Positions 6,769-15,954 of a stretch of DNA of 64,000 nucleotides are shown piece after piece. Both the position numbers and the translations under genes were made by a program. The number at the start of each line of letters is the position of its first letter. Positions within the stretch are counted from its first letter, which is position 1. The notes under the pieces are model-generated. The model worked only from the letters and a program-made list of their open reading frames with translations, did no database searches and had not been told where the DNA came from. Source of the DNA: DASPSM01 sp036008465 (GTDB lineage Bacteria > Planctomycetota > Planctomycetia > Planctomycetales > Planctomycetaceae); the NCBI GenBank assembly GCA_036008465.1, contig DASYNP010000075.1, forward strand, positions 10,105 through 74,104. The letters run 5' to 3'.

Positions 6769-9711
6769 ATGCTCTGGGAAGTCGTCATCCGCCCCACGGA
6801 AGATCAGCCCGATCGCGAAGCGGAGCGCGTGCTGCAAGAGGCTCAGAGCTTTCAGGCCGCGTCGATTCACGACCTGCAGTCTGCCCGGTCGTTCCTGATT
6901 CAGACTGGCGCAGATCTCGGGGCCGGCGATCAGCGGGCCGTCGAGCGGGCGGCCGCGAGGCTGCTTGTCGATTCGGTGGTCGAGACGTGGGAAGTCCGCC
7001 CAGTGTCGGCCAACGGACAGCACGGATCGGACACCGCGAGCGAGCGGTTGCGGGCGATCAACGTGTTATTCAAGCCGGGGGTAACCGATAACGTCGGCCA
7101 AAGCACGAAGGCCGCGCTCATCGACCTCGGCCTCACCGTCGACGAAGTCGCCACGTGCCGCAAATATTGGGTCAATGCCGACGCGGCTGAGTCCGATTTG
7201 CATAAGCTGGCCGACCGCGTGCTGGCCAACGAGGCGATCGAGCATGTCGTCTGGGGCCGGCTGCACCTTGAAAAGCTCTCACTCGGCAGTGCGTACCGAT
7301 TCGAATTGGTAACGGTGCCGATCCGCGGGATGAGCGACGCGGAGCTGGCCGAGCTGAGCCGCGGCGGGCAGCTCTACTTGAGCCTTCGCGAGATGCAAAC
7401 TGTTCGCGATCACTTTGCCGGCGAAAGGCGGGATCCGACCGACGTCGAGCTGGAAACGATCGCGCAGACCTGGAGCGAGCACTGTTCGCACAAGACGCTG
7501 GGGGGCCGCATCCATTACCGCGACGAGTCGTGCGAACTCTCGTTCGAGAATCTGCTTAAGGAGACGATCTTCGCGGCCACCCGCACCATTCGCGAACGGC
7601 TGGGGCGCGACGATTGGTGCGTCAGCGTCTTCAAGGACAACGCGGGCGTCATCAAATTCGACGACAAGAATTGCGTCTGCTTTAAGGTCGAGACGCACAA
7701 CCATCCGTCTGCGCTCGAGCCGTACGGCGGCGCGAATACCGGGCTCGGCGGCGTAATTCGGGATCCGCTGGGCACGGGGCTCGGCGCGCGACCGGTCTGC
7801 AACACCGACGTCTTTTGCTTCGCGCCGCCGGATACGCCCTACGAATCGCTGCCGCCGGGAATTCTGCATCCGCGGACGGTCGCGAAAGGCGTGGTGGCGG
7901 GCGTGCGCGATTACGGCAACCGCATGGGCATCCCGACGGTCAACGGGGCAATTTATTTCGATCCGCGTTATCTGGGCAACCCACTGGTCTTTTGCGGCAA
8001 CGTCGCGTTGATCCCCGCGGACAAGGTCGAAAAGCGAATGCGGCCCGGCGACTTGATCGTCGCGGTTGGCGGTCGCACGGGCCGCGACGGCATCCACGGC
8101 GCCACGTTTTCCTCCGGCGAGTTGACGCACGAGAGCGAAACCACGAGCGGCGGCGCCGTTCAAATCGGCAATGCCGTCACCGAAAAGATGCTGGCCGACG
8201 TGCTGCTCGAGGCGCGCGACCGCGGCCTTTACACAGCGATCACCGATTGCGGAGCCGGCGGCTTCAGTAGCGCGGTGGGCGAAATGGGGGCCGAGACGGG
8301 GGCCGAGGTCTGGCTCGATCGGGCGCCGCTCAAATATTCCGGGCTCTCGTACACCGAGATTTGGATCTCCGAGGCCCAGGAACGCATGATCGTGGCCGTG
8401 CGACCCGACAAGTGGGAATCGTTTGACGCACTCTGTCGGGCGGAAGGAGTTGAGGCGACCGTACTGGGGCGCTTTACCGAAACGGGCCGGCTCGCGCTCA
8501 AGTACCACGAGCAGCAGGTCGCCGATCTGTCGATGGCCTTTCTCCACGACGGACGTCCGCCGGTGATCCGCGAAGCGACCTACACGCCGCCCGCCGCGCG
8601 GCCGCTCGAAATTCCACGCAAAGCCCGCTTTGACGACGACCTCAAGGCCATCCTCGGATCGCTCAACGTCTGCAGCAAAGAATGGGTGATTCGACAGTAC
8701 GATCACGAGGTGCAATCGGGCAGCGCGATCAAGCCCTTGGTCGGCGTTCACAGCGACGGTCCGTCAGACGCGGCCATCGTGCGGCCCGATCTGCGCTCGC
8801 TCCGCGGCGTCGTGATCGCCTGCGGGATGAATCCCCGCTACGGCGATCTTGATCCGTACTGGATGGCGGCCTCGGCAATCGACGAGGCTGTGCGAAACTG
8901 CGTGGCGGTGGGGGCCGACCCGGCACGAATCGCCATTCTCGACAATTTCTGCTGGGGCAACACTGAACGGCCGGAAGTGCTGGGCAGTCTCGTGCGAGCG
9001 GCGCTCGCCTGCCGGGACGTCGCCGTCGCCTGGTCGACTCCGTTCATCAGCGGCAAGGACAGTCTCAACAACGAGTTCTCGCACCTCGACTCGGCCGGCC
9101 GGCGTCAGACGGTTGCGATTCCCCCGTCGCTTCTGATCAGTGCTCTGGGTCAGATCGACGACGTGAGTGACGCGGTCACGATGGATACGAAAGAAGCCGA
9201 CAACGCGATCTACTTAATCGGCCGGACCCGGAACGAGCTGGGCGGCAGCCACTTCGCCAAGGTGAACGGACTCGAAGGAGGCGACGTGCCGCAAGTCGAT
9301 CTCGAGTTCGCTCCGCAAATATTCCGCGCTCTGCATCAGGCGATTTCGCGGGGCTTGGTGCGCAGCTGTCACGACTTGAGCGAAGGAGGCCTGGCCGCCG
9401 CCGCCGCGGAGATGGCTTTCGCCGGCGGCTTCGGAATGGATCTTGATCTTTCCAAGTTGCGGGAAGCAAGCGCGCTCGATGATCCGGCGGTGCTGCTCTT
9501 TTCCGAGAGCAATACCCGTTTTCTGGTCGAGGTGCCGCCCGGGGATTGCAGCCGATTTGAGTCCGCGTTTGCCGGCTTGCCCGTGGTACGATTGGGCATC
9601 GTGTCGGCACACTCGCGGCTGATCGTGACCGACCCAACACACGGAACTTTGCTTGATTCGCCGTTAAGCGAGCTGAGGCACGCGTGGAAAGCTCCTCTCG
9701 CCTGGGACTAA
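6769..9711 (+). CDS. purL: Phosphoribosylformylglycinamidine synthase, PurS-PurL fusion
   Basis: The 980-residue enzyme converts FGAR, ATP and glutamine-derived ammonia to FGAM in purine synthesis. The N-terminus carries two PurS-like modules in tandem (about residues 1-76 and 92-165). The second reads INVLFKPGVTDNVGQSTKAAL, a clear PurS match. PurL proper follows with TWSEHCSHKTLGG, the AIR-synthase-type motif KVETHNHPSALEPYGG, GGRTGRDGIHGATFSS, and the second half with HDLSEGGLAAAAAEMAF. There is no C-terminal glutaminase domain, so a separate PurQ is expected elsewhere. The ATG at 6769 gives the PurS start; AAAGGA lies about 12 bases upstream. An ATG 60 bases earlier is less likely because it falls next to the repeat. 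Confidence 0.93.
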   Translation: MLWEVVIRPTEDQPDREAERVLQEAQSFQAASIHDLQSARSFLIQTGADLGAGDQRAVERAAARLLVDSVVETWEVRPVSANGQHGSDTASERLRAINVLFKPGVTDNVGQSTKAALIDLGLTVDEVATCRKYWVNADAAESDLHKLADRVLANEAIEHVVWGRLHLEKLSLGSAYRFELVTVPIRGMSDAELAELSRGGQLYLSLREMQTVRDHFAGERRDPTDVELETIAQTWSEHCSHKTLGGRIHYRDESCELSFENLLKETIFAATRTIRERLGRDDWCVSVFKDNAGVIKFDDKNCVCFKVETHNHPSALEPYGGANTGLGGVIRDPLGTGLGARPVCNTDVFCFAPPDTPYESLPPGILHPRTVAKGVVAGVRDYGNRMGIPTVNGAIYFDPRYLGNPLVFCGNVALIPADKVEKRMRPGDLIVAVGGRTGRDGIHGATFSSGELTHESETTSGGAVQIGNAVTEKMLADVLLEARDRGLYTAITDCGAGGFSSAVGEMGAETGAEVWLDRAPLKYSGLSYTEIWISEAQERMIVAVRPDKWESFDALCRAEGVEATVLGRFTETGRLALKYHEQQVADLSMAFLHDGRPPVIREATYTPPAARPLEIPRKARFDDDLKAILGSLNVCSKEWVIRQYDHEVQSGSAIKPLVGVHSDGPSDAAIVRPDLRSLRGVVIACGMNPRYGDLDPYWMAASAIDEAVRNCVAVGADPARIAILDNFCWGNTERPEVLGSLVRAALACRDVAVAWSTPFISGKDSLNNEFSHLDSAGRRQTVAIPPSLLISALGQIDDVSDAVTMDTKEADNAIYLIGRTRNELGGSHFAKVNGLEGGDVPQVDLEFAPQIFRALHQAISRGLVRSCHDLSEGGLAAAAAEMAFAGGFGMDLDLSKLREASALDDPAVLLFSESNTRFLVEVPPGDCSRFESAFAGLPVVRLGIVSAHSRLIVTDPTHGTLLDSPLSELRHAWKAPLAWD

Positions 9712-9715
9712 ATGG

Positions 9716-9827
<112 letters not shown>

Positions 9828-9884
9828 CCATGCATTCCTCGGATTCTGATCGGACTTTGAGCAACCCCCTGGGGAGAGCCGCCC

Positions 9885-10682
9885 ATGGACTTCCGCGAAA
9901 AGGTCGCCATCGTCACCGCTGCAGGCGGCCTTGGTTGCGGTCGCGTGATCGCTCAGCGTTTAGCGAAGGAGGGCTGCCGGGTCGTCGTCTCCGATCTTGA
10001 TGAGGCCGGCGCGCAAGAAACAGTTCGATTGATCGAGACAGACGGCGGCCAGGCTGTGGCGAACCGGTGTGACGTCGGCACCGACACGGATCTGCTCCGA
10101 CTTTTCGGGCTGGCGATCGACCACTTTGGCGGAGTCGACATCCTCGTCAACAACGCCGGGCCCGGGCCTCACGCCGGTCCGCTCGATGGATGGGTGGAAA
10201 CGATCGAGTCAACGCTCGTCGGCACGATGCGGGCCACGCTTTTGGCGATCGACGCCATGCAGCGGCGCGGAGGCGGGGCGATCGTCAACATCGGCTCGAC
10301 CTCGACACTCGGTCACGGACGAAAGCACTCGCCCTGGCCGGCCTACGACGTTGCCAAGGCCGGTGTGATCCGACTGACCACGACCCTCGGCTGCTTGGGC
10401 GAAAAAGAAAACATCCGCGTCAACTGCGTGATCCCGGGCTGGATCGCCAGCCACGAAGTCGCGACCTACGTGGCCTCCGTGTCGCCGGCCGAGCGGCAAG
10501 CGCGCGGCGTCCCGAAGACTCTAATCGCACTCGAACAGATGGCCGACACCGTGTTGGGACTCATCGGCGATCCGACGCTCGCTGGCCGGTTGCTGTTGTA
10601 CGCGAACGACGAGCCGCCGCGGCTGATCTCGGCGGGCGATCCGGGTTACGCGTCGCTCGAGCCGTGGGGGTCGGCGGGGTGA
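9885..10682 (+). CDS. Short-chain dehydrogenase/reductase
   Basis: This 265-residue classical SDR has the nucleotide-binding motif TAAGGLGCG at residues 11-19, NNAG at 89-92, the catalytic serine region GSTST near 138-140, and Tyr154/Lys158 in YDVAK. Asp37/Asp39 at the end of beta-2 (VVVSDLD) suggests NAD(H) rather than NADP(H). The C-terminal segment is unusual for a simple SDR but has no separate domain. The substrate is unknown. GGGAGAG lies seven bases before the ATG. The gene is monocistronic, and its end overlaps a small convergent membrane-protein gene by 37 bp. Confidence 0.9.
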   Translation: MDFREKVAIVTAAGGLGCGRVIAQRLAKEGCRVVVSDLDEAGAQETVRLIETDGGQAVANRCDVGTDTDLLRLFGLAIDHFGGVDILVNNAGPGPHAGPLDGWVETIESTLVGTMRATLLAIDAMQRRGGGAIVNIGSTSTLGHGRKHSPWPAYDVAKAGVIRLTTTLGCLGEKENIRVNCVIPGWIASHEVATYVASVSPAERQARGVPKTLIALEQMADTVLGLIGDPTLAGRLLLYANDEPPRLISAGDPGYASLEPWGSAG

Positions 10683-10939
10683 GGCGTTGTCGCGGGAGGG
10701 CCTTGATCGTGTCCCGCACTCGTTCGCGTCAGTTCGGCCAGCGCCAGCAAGAGGTTCAAGGTCAGCACGTCCAGAACCAGTCCGACGACCGCGACGAGCG
10801 CGACTCCTTTTGCTCCTTGGCTGCCGTTCTGGTCCCCGGCAGCACCGAGAATGAGCCACAGAGCGCCGGAGACCGCCAGCGCAATCAACAGCAGGCCTCC
10901 GGCCCACAACGTTCCGCGAATGTAGGGTCGAAGATCCAT
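10646..10939 (-). CDS. Small two-helix membrane protein, unknown function
   Basis: A protein of about 97 residues starts MDLRPYIRG. It has two hydrophobic segments, LWAGGLLLIALAVSGALWLIL and VALVAVVGLVLDVLTLNLLLAL, separated by a polar loop (DQNGSQGAK), and a proline/histidine-rich tail. Such Asp-Gln-containing loops between two helices are common in small planctomycete membrane proteins of unknown function. A longer frame extends upstream to 11050, but the added residues look non-coding. The start has GAGG only a few bases upstream. It overlaps the end of the SDR gene in the convergent direction. I do not recognise a family. Confidence 0.5.
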   Translation of the reverse strand: MDLRPYIRGTLWAGGLLLIALAVSGALWLILGAAGDQNGSQGAKGVALVAVVGLVLDVLTLNLLLALAELTRTSAGHDQGPPATTPHPADPHGSSDA

Positions 10940-11170
10940 GCCCCTCAACTCTTGTATGCACCCGCCAAGTTCTATGACCCAGGCGAGCGTCGGGGCGTCA
11001 GCCCGATGGTGCTTTGCCGAGAATCGACTCTCACCGGTGATTCCGGACAACGGTTGCGACGGTCAATTTCCCCGGCATTTCGGTCCAAGTCAACGGACTC
11101 CGGCGTTTCTCGCGACCGCAGTTCGGGGTAGAATGAGGGCGTAGAGACTCCATTAGGTCTGAAGAACCGC

Positions 11171-12499
11171 ATGAACGTCGACGAGTTTCTCAAGCACGAA
11201 GTCAGCCGACGGCACTTTTTGGGCTCGAGCGCCAAGAATGCCGCGGGAATGGCCGCCGGCATGGTCGGCCTGGCCGCCGGTGCCGCCGCGCTTCAGGCGG
11301 CTTCGTCCGAACGTGCCCCATCCGAACGCGTGCGGGTCGCGACGATCGGCGTGCGGAATCAGGGCAAGCTGTTGGCAGCCGGCCTGGCGTCGCTGGGCGA
11401 CGTCGAGGTGGCCGCACTGTGCGACGTCGACGAGAGTCTGCGGCCGGCGGCCGAGCGGGCCGTCTCCGAAATCACTGGGCGAGCACCGCGCTTCGAGTCG
11501 GACTTTCGGCGGATTCTCGACGATCGCTCGATTGACGCGGTCGTGATCGCCACACCCGATCATTGGCACGCGCCGATGACGCTGCTCGCGTGCGAAGCCG
11601 GTAAAGATGTCTACGTCGAAAAGCCCGTCTCGCACAATGTCTGCGAAGGCGAGCAGATGATCGCCTCCGCGCGGCGTTACGGCCGGGTCGTGCAGTCTGG
11701 ATTGCAGCAGCGCAGCGGCAAGCACTTTCAAACGGCCGTCGAGTTCATAAAGAGCGGTCGACTCGGCGCCGTGCATCTTGCCAAAGCGTGGACCGTTCAT
11801 CGCCGCAAGCCCATCGGTCGCAAGCGCGACGCCGCGGCGCCCGAAGGGGTCAACTACGATTTGTGGCTCGGCCCTGCCCCGTTGCGTCCGTTTAATGCCA
11901 ATCGGTTCCACTACAACTGGCACTGGTTCTGGGATTACGGCACAGGTGAGTTGGGGAACTGGGGCTGCCACATGCTCGACGTCGCTCGCTGGGGACTCGG
12001 TGTCGAGTTGCCGTTGCGGGTCTCCTCGGTGGGCGGCCGCTTCCACTTCAACGACGACCAGGAAACGCCCGACACCCTGATGGTTCAATATGCCTACCCC
12101 AACGCGACAATCATCTGGGAGCACCGGCTCTGGAGCACGCACGGAGTCGAGGGACGCAGCGCCGCAGCCGCCTTTTACGGCGACGCGGGAACTCTGGTGG
12201 TCGATCGCGGCGGATGGAAGGTCTACGACCTGAATGAGACGATCGCCTCCGACACCAGCGAACAGTCGATCGCGCATTTGCGGAACTTCATCGACTGCGT
12301 CAAAACCCGCTCGCGGCCGGCGGCCGACATCGAGACGGGGCACATCTCGAGCGCGCTGTGCCACCTCGGCAACATCGCCTATCGCGTCGGGCGCGAGGTC
12401 AGCTTCAACCCGGCCACTGGCACTTTCGGCAGCGATCGCGAGGCCGACGCGCTCTTGTCGCGGGCCTATCGCAGCCCCTGGACTCTGCCGACGGCTTGA
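11171..12499 (+). CDS. Tat-exported Gfo/Idh/MocA-family oxidoreductase
   Basis: The 442-residue protein begins with a twin-arginine signal (SRRHFLG at residues 12-18, then an Ala/Gly-rich stretch). It continues with a Rossmann domain (VRVATIGVRNQGKLL), the conserved ATPDHWHAPM, the EKPVSHN motif, and the C-terminal GFO/IDH/MocA domain with the W-W-aromatic segment HYNWHWFWDYGTGELGNWGCH. Planctomycetes carry many such exported, NAD(P)-dependent sugar or inositol dehydrogenase homologues. The substrate is not predictable. The usual lysine/histidine catalytic pair is represented by the K in EKP and the DVARW region. The gene is followed after 115 bp by a flavoprotein gene on the same strand. Confidence 0.92.
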   Translation: MNVDEFLKHEVSRRHFLGSSAKNAAGMAAGMVGLAAGAAALQAASSERAPSERVRVATIGVRNQGKLLAAGLASLGDVEVAALCDVDESLRPAAERAVSEITGRAPRFESDFRRILDDRSIDAVVIATPDHWHAPMTLLACEAGKDVYVEKPVSHNVCEGEQMIASARRYGRVVQSGLQQRSGKHFQTAVEFIKSGRLGAVHLAKAWTVHRRKPIGRKRDAAAPEGVNYDLWLGPAPLRPFNANRFHYNWHWFWDYGTGELGNWGCHMLDVARWGLGVELPLRVSSVGGRFHFNDDQETPDTLMVQYAYPNATIIWEHRLWSTHGVEGRSAAAAFYGDAGTLVVDRGGWKVYDLNETIASDTSEQSIAHLRNFIDCVKTRSRPAADIETGHISSALCHLGNIAYRVGREVSFNPATGTFGSDREADALLSRAYRSPWTLPTA

Positions 12500-12614
12500 C
12501 CCCCGCCAGGGTTCAATCCGATATTGAGCCAGTCCGGCGAGCGGTCCGCCGTGGCGGATCAGCCCGCCGGTACTTTTTCCCCCGGCCGGCTTCAACCGAG
12601 AGAGTCTCTGAAGA

Positions 12615-14225
12615 ATGTTCGACTGCATCGTGATCGGAGCCGGGCACAACGGCCTCGTGTGCGCCAATTATCTCGCTCGGGCCGGCTGGAAGGTCCTCGT
12701 GCTCGAGCGGCGGTCCGTCGTCGGGGGCGCCTGCGTCACCGAAGAGCCTTGGCCCGGCTACAAGGTCTCGACTGCCTCGTACGTCGTCTCGCTCCTCCTG
12801 CCAGAGATCGAACGCGATCTGGAGCTGGCGCGGCACGGGTACCGCATTCTCAAGCGCTCGCCGTCTTCATTCACGCCGATGGAAGACGGCCGCTACTTGA
12901 TGATGGGGAGCGATTCGGACCTGAATTCCCGCGAGATAGGCAAGTTCTCGCCCCGCGACGCACAGGCTTATCCGCGCTACGAGTCGTTGCTGACACGCGT
13001 GGCCGAGTGCCTCGAACCGGTGCTCAGTGCGACGCCTCCTGACGTGCTTCCGTTGCCCCAAGCCTGGCGCTCGATCGGCCTGGGCAAGCGGCTTCGCGAC
13101 GGGCGGCAGCTGCTGGGTCTCTACCGAGCGCTCAAACAGTTGGGCGACAGCCTGCCGGAGGCGATTGAGCTCTTGGTCGGATCGGGCCGCACGATTCTCG
13201 ACCGCTGGTTTGAATCCGACGCCTTGAAGGCGACGCTCGCCACCGACGCGATCATCGGCACCTTTCAGCCCATCTCCGCGCCCGGCACGGCTTACGTGCT
13301 CTTGCATCACGTGATGGGCTCGGCGGGGGGCGCTCGCGGCGTTTGGGGTTACGTCGAGGGAGGCATGGGGGCGCTGACGGCGGCGCTCGCCTCAGCCGCC
13401 ACCGAGCGCGGCGTCGAGATCCTCAAAGATGCGGCTGTCACCAAGATCGACGTGCAATCGGGCAAAGCCGTCGGCGTCGTGCTCGCGGACGGCCGCCGCT
13501 TCACAGCTCGCCGCGTCGCCTCGAACGTCGACGCCCACCTCACCTTCGAGCGCCTGATCGATCCGGCCTGCCTGCCAACGCCATTTCTCGAGGCAGTGCG
13601 CCGCATCGACTATTCGAGTGCCAGCATGAAGATCAACCTCGCGGTCAGCGAACTGCCCAATTTCACCTGCCTGCCGGGGAACGGCGAAGTGGGGCCGCAG
13701 CACCGGGGGACGATCCACATCGGCTGCACGCTCGAGCATTTGGAGCGGGCCTACGACGACGCCAAGTACGGCCGACCGTCCGAGCGCCCGATCGTTGAAA
13801 TGACCATCCCGACGTCGGTCGATCGCACCATCGCGCCGGCGGGCCGCCACATCCTCTCGCTATTCGTGCAGTACGCCCCGTACAAGCTGGCGTCGGGGAC
13901 CTGGGATGAACTCAAGGAAGAGTTCGCCGACCGCTGCGTTGCCGAGATCGCCCGGCACGCGCCGAACGTGCCCGCATCGATCCTCCATCGCCAAGTGCTC
14001 AGCCCGCTCGACCTCGAACGAATCTTCGGCCTGACGGGCGGGAACATTTTTCAAGGAGCCATGCCCCTGCACCAGCTCTTCAACCTGCGACCGGTTGCCG
14101 GCTACAGCGATTACCGCACGCCGCTCGAGGGCCTGTACCTCTGCGGGAGCGCGGCACACCCCGGCGGCGGAGTCATCGGAGCGTGCGGCAAGAACGCGGC
14201 GACGGAGATGCTGCGCGACGGCTGA
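12615..14225 (+). CDS. PYROXD2-like FAD-dependent oxidoreductase (phytoene-desaturase superfamily)
   Basis: This 536-residue flavoprotein has the dinucleotide-binding motif GAGHNG at residues 8-13, followed by LVLERRSVVGGACVTEE. It ends with the superfamily's FAD-binding signature GLYLCGSAAHPGGGVIGACGKNAA. Overall it looks most like pyridine-nucleotide-disulfide oxidoreductase domain protein 2 rather than a true carotenoid desaturase. The middle region includes HHVMGSAGGARGVWGYVEGGMGALT, typical of PYROXD2-like proteins. It is presumably cytoplasmic; the substrate is unknown. It may be co-transcribed with the preceding oxidoreductase, although 115 bp separate them. Confidence 0.88.
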   Translation: MFDCIVIGAGHNGLVCANYLARAGWKVLVLERRSVVGGACVTEEPWPGYKVSTASYVVSLLLPEIERDLELARHGYRILKRSPSSFTPMEDGRYLMMGSDSDLNSREIGKFSPRDAQAYPRYESLLTRVAECLEPVLSATPPDVLPLPQAWRSIGLGKRLRDGRQLLGLYRALKQLGDSLPEAIELLVGSGRTILDRWFESDALKATLATDAIIGTFQPISAPGTAYVLLHHVMGSAGGARGVWGYVEGGMGALTAALASAATERGVEILKDAAVTKIDVQSGKAVGVVLADGRRFTARRVASNVDAHLTFERLIDPACLPTPFLEAVRRIDYSSASMKINLAVSELPNFTCLPGNGEVGPQHRGTIHIGCTLEHLERAYDDAKYGRPSERPIVEMTIPTSVDRTIAPAGRHILSLFVQYAPYKLASGTWDELKEEFADRCVAEIARHAPNVPASILHRQVLSPLDLERIFGLTGGNIFQGAMPLHQLFNLRPVAGYSDYRTPLEGLYLCGSAAHPGGGVIGACGKNAATEMLRDG

Positions 14226-14253
14226 ACGCGGGGCATGGTGAATTCCTCAAGCT

Positions 14254-14334
14254 CGAATGACGAAGGAATGTCCAAATGACCTAGGCACGAGGGAAACCAA
14301 TATTCTTCGTGCTTCGTGCTTCCTTCGTCATTCG
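14254..14334. repeat. Inverted repeat at the 3' end of tadC
   Basis: Perfect 15-bp arms CGAATGACGAAGGAA (14254-14268) and TTCCTTCGTCATTCG (14320-14334) flank AT-rich DNA with a direct repeat (CTTCGTGCTTCGTGCTTC). The right arm contains the tadC stop codon. Similar tandem ACGAA-rich sequences are familiar between genes of planctomycetes, but I can confirm only this copy here. Confidence 0.75.
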
Positions 14335-15062
14335 TAATTCGTGCTTTTCGGCCTGATCTGCTCCGCTTCCAACAAACGCGTCACGAGCGAGCGAACCTCT
14401 GGCAGGTCGATCCGCTGCTCGAAGCTTTCCAGTGCCGCCTCGAGGCTGTCGAGTTCGGTTTGTCGACAAACGATTGCCAGCTCGTCGGAGAGCGCCGGAT
14501 GGATCGCGCGCAGTTCGCTGCTGGCGGTCGCGAGGGCCGTCGGAACGTCAAGGCCTTGGCTGAGGTAGACGTGAAGCAAATCGAGCAGATCGGGCAGCGC
14601 GTGCTCAATCTCGTCGGTCCGTCGGCTGGCGCGTCTTCGCAAGTGCCACACGGGAAGCCACCAGCTGGCCGACATTCCAACGGCGATGCCAACCACGCAC
14701 CAGGGTTCCGTCCGCTCGGACGCGAAGATCGTCAGCGTGCCAAACACGACAATTGACAACATCATGCCGACATAGCGAACCGCCGCCAGTTTCTGATAGG
14801 CGAGCGGTTCGTAGTATCCTGCCCGCTTGAGATCGGCTTTGATGTCGAGGACTCGCGATTTCGTCTCCGGAAGCGCTTCGGCCAGGCAATTGGCGGCGTG
14901 AGCCAGGTTCGAGTGTACCCGTGTCGAATCCGCGACCGCCGCCGGCGCGGAGCCGTCGGGCTGCTGCGACTCTAACCGCCGCAGGATACGTTCGGGACTC
15001 CATTCGCGCGGTAGGTCGCCCTGCGCTTGAAGAGCTTCTGACGGCGTGACTGGTCGAATCAT
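14328..15062 (-). CDS. tadC: TadC-like type II secretion F protein, C-terminally truncated
   Basis: This 244-residue inner-membrane protein of a Tad/Flp-type secretion system has transmembrane segments LAAVRYVGMMLSIVVFGTLTIF and WCVVGIAVGMSASWWLPVWHL, then the GspF cytoplasmic domain (HALPDLLDLLHVYLSQGLDVPTAL...). Family members normally continue with a second helical half and a final membrane hairpin. Here the chain stops after LVTRLLEAEQ with a tail (IRPKSTNYE) encoded by an inverted-repeat sequence. The loss is about 60-80 residues compared with usual TadC. The ATG is one base after the tadB stop, so the two genes are tightly coupled. Whether the truncated protein still works is unknown. 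Confidence 0.85.
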   Translation of the reverse strand: MIRPVTPSEALQAQGDLPREWSPERILRRLESQQPDGSAPAAVADSTRVHSNLAHAANCLAEALPETKSRVLDIKADLKRAGYYEPLAYQKLAAVRYVGMMLSIVVFGTLTIFASERTEPWCVVGIAVGMSASWWLPVWHLRRRASRRTDEIEHALPDLLDLLHVYLSQGLDVPTALATASSELRAIHPALSDELAIVCRQTELDSLEAALESFEQRIDLPEVRSLVTRLLEAEQIRPKSTNYE

Positions 15063-15063
15063 C

Positions 15064-15933
15064 TCAGGCGCTCCGCCGAACCGCCGAGAGGCGCAGCAGG
15101 CAGTACCATCCCGCGATCAGGATCGTGCCGGCGGCCGCAGCCATCGCCAGGCTCGCCCGCGAAGCCGCCATTCGCGAGATCTGCTGGGGGTCAGCGACAA
15201 CAAAGAGCCAAACGACCAGCGCCTGGAGCAAGAACACCAGCACACCCGCGGCCCAATCGAGCGTGGTTGTCTCACGCAAGTGCCTCGCTTGCCGGGCTCG
15301 TTCGTGCAGGGAGTTCGCGAGACGATCCAAACTCTCGGTCAAATCTCCGCCATGGCGCTCGGAAAGCTTGATCGCCGCCACCAAGACCTGCATGCCGGCG
15401 AGCCCCGTTCGTTCGGGAAGCTCGCTCAGGGCGTCACCCAAGCCTAACCCCAAATGAGTGCGTCGCAGCGCCAGCCGCAAGTCGTCTCCGAGAGGTGCGG
15501 GGCTGCGCGCGGCAATCTGCTCGAAACTCGTTTCCAGCTTCCGCCCCGCCCGCGTGGTCCGCAGCAGTTGTTCGACCAGTGCGGGAAATTGCTCGGACAA
15601 TCGAGTTCGCCGGCGCGCGCGTCGAACAGCCAGCTCAGCGATTGGCACGAGCGCGCTTGCGCCCGTCGCCAGTGCCGTCGCCAGGAAATTTCCCCAGAAG
15701 ACAAAAACCGCTCCGCCGAATGCCAGCGCAACCAGCAGGCACAGCCGCAATACAACGGCGCCCGAAAGTTGCGTTCCCGACTGCAAGATCAGCCGGTCGA
15801 AGGCCCGGTTGATTCGCTCGGCGACGTCGGGTTTCCCGCCAGGCGACGCGGCGAACCGCTCGTCTCGCAGGATGTCGGCGAATTCGGGACCTGGCTCAAT
15901 GTGAAGCCGCTGGAGCGTGCTGCAGGGCGTCAT
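15064..15933 (-). CDS. tadB: TadB-like type II secretion F-domain protein
   Basis: The 289-residue membrane protein has hydrophobic segments near residues 60-100, then a GspF domain (FPALVEQLLRTTRAGRKLETSFEQIA, GLGLGDALSELPERTGLAGMQVLVAAIKLSERHGGDL). The C-terminal membrane helices are AAGVLVFLLQALVVWLFVV and MAAAAGTILIAGWYCLL. Together with TadC it forms the inner-membrane platform on which the ATPase acts to assemble Flp-type pili. It starts 21 bp after the cpaF stop and ends one base before tadC. Compared with TadC it retains its C-terminal helices. Confidence 0.88.
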   Translation of the reverse strand: MTPCSTLQRLHIEPGPEFADILRDERFAASPGGKPDVAERINRAFDRLILQSGTQLSGAVVLRLCLLVALAFGGAVFVFWGNFLATALATGASALVPIAELAVRRARRRTRLSEQFPALVEQLLRTTRAGRKLETSFEQIAARSPAPLGDDLRLALRRTHLGLGLGDALSELPERTGLAGMQVLVAAIKLSERHGGDLTESLDRLANSLHERARQARHLRETTTLDWAAGVLVFLLQALVVWLFVVADPQQISRMAASRASLAMAAAAGTILIAGWYCLLRLSAVRRSA

Positions 15934-15954
15934 GACAGTGAGTGCTCCGCGTCG

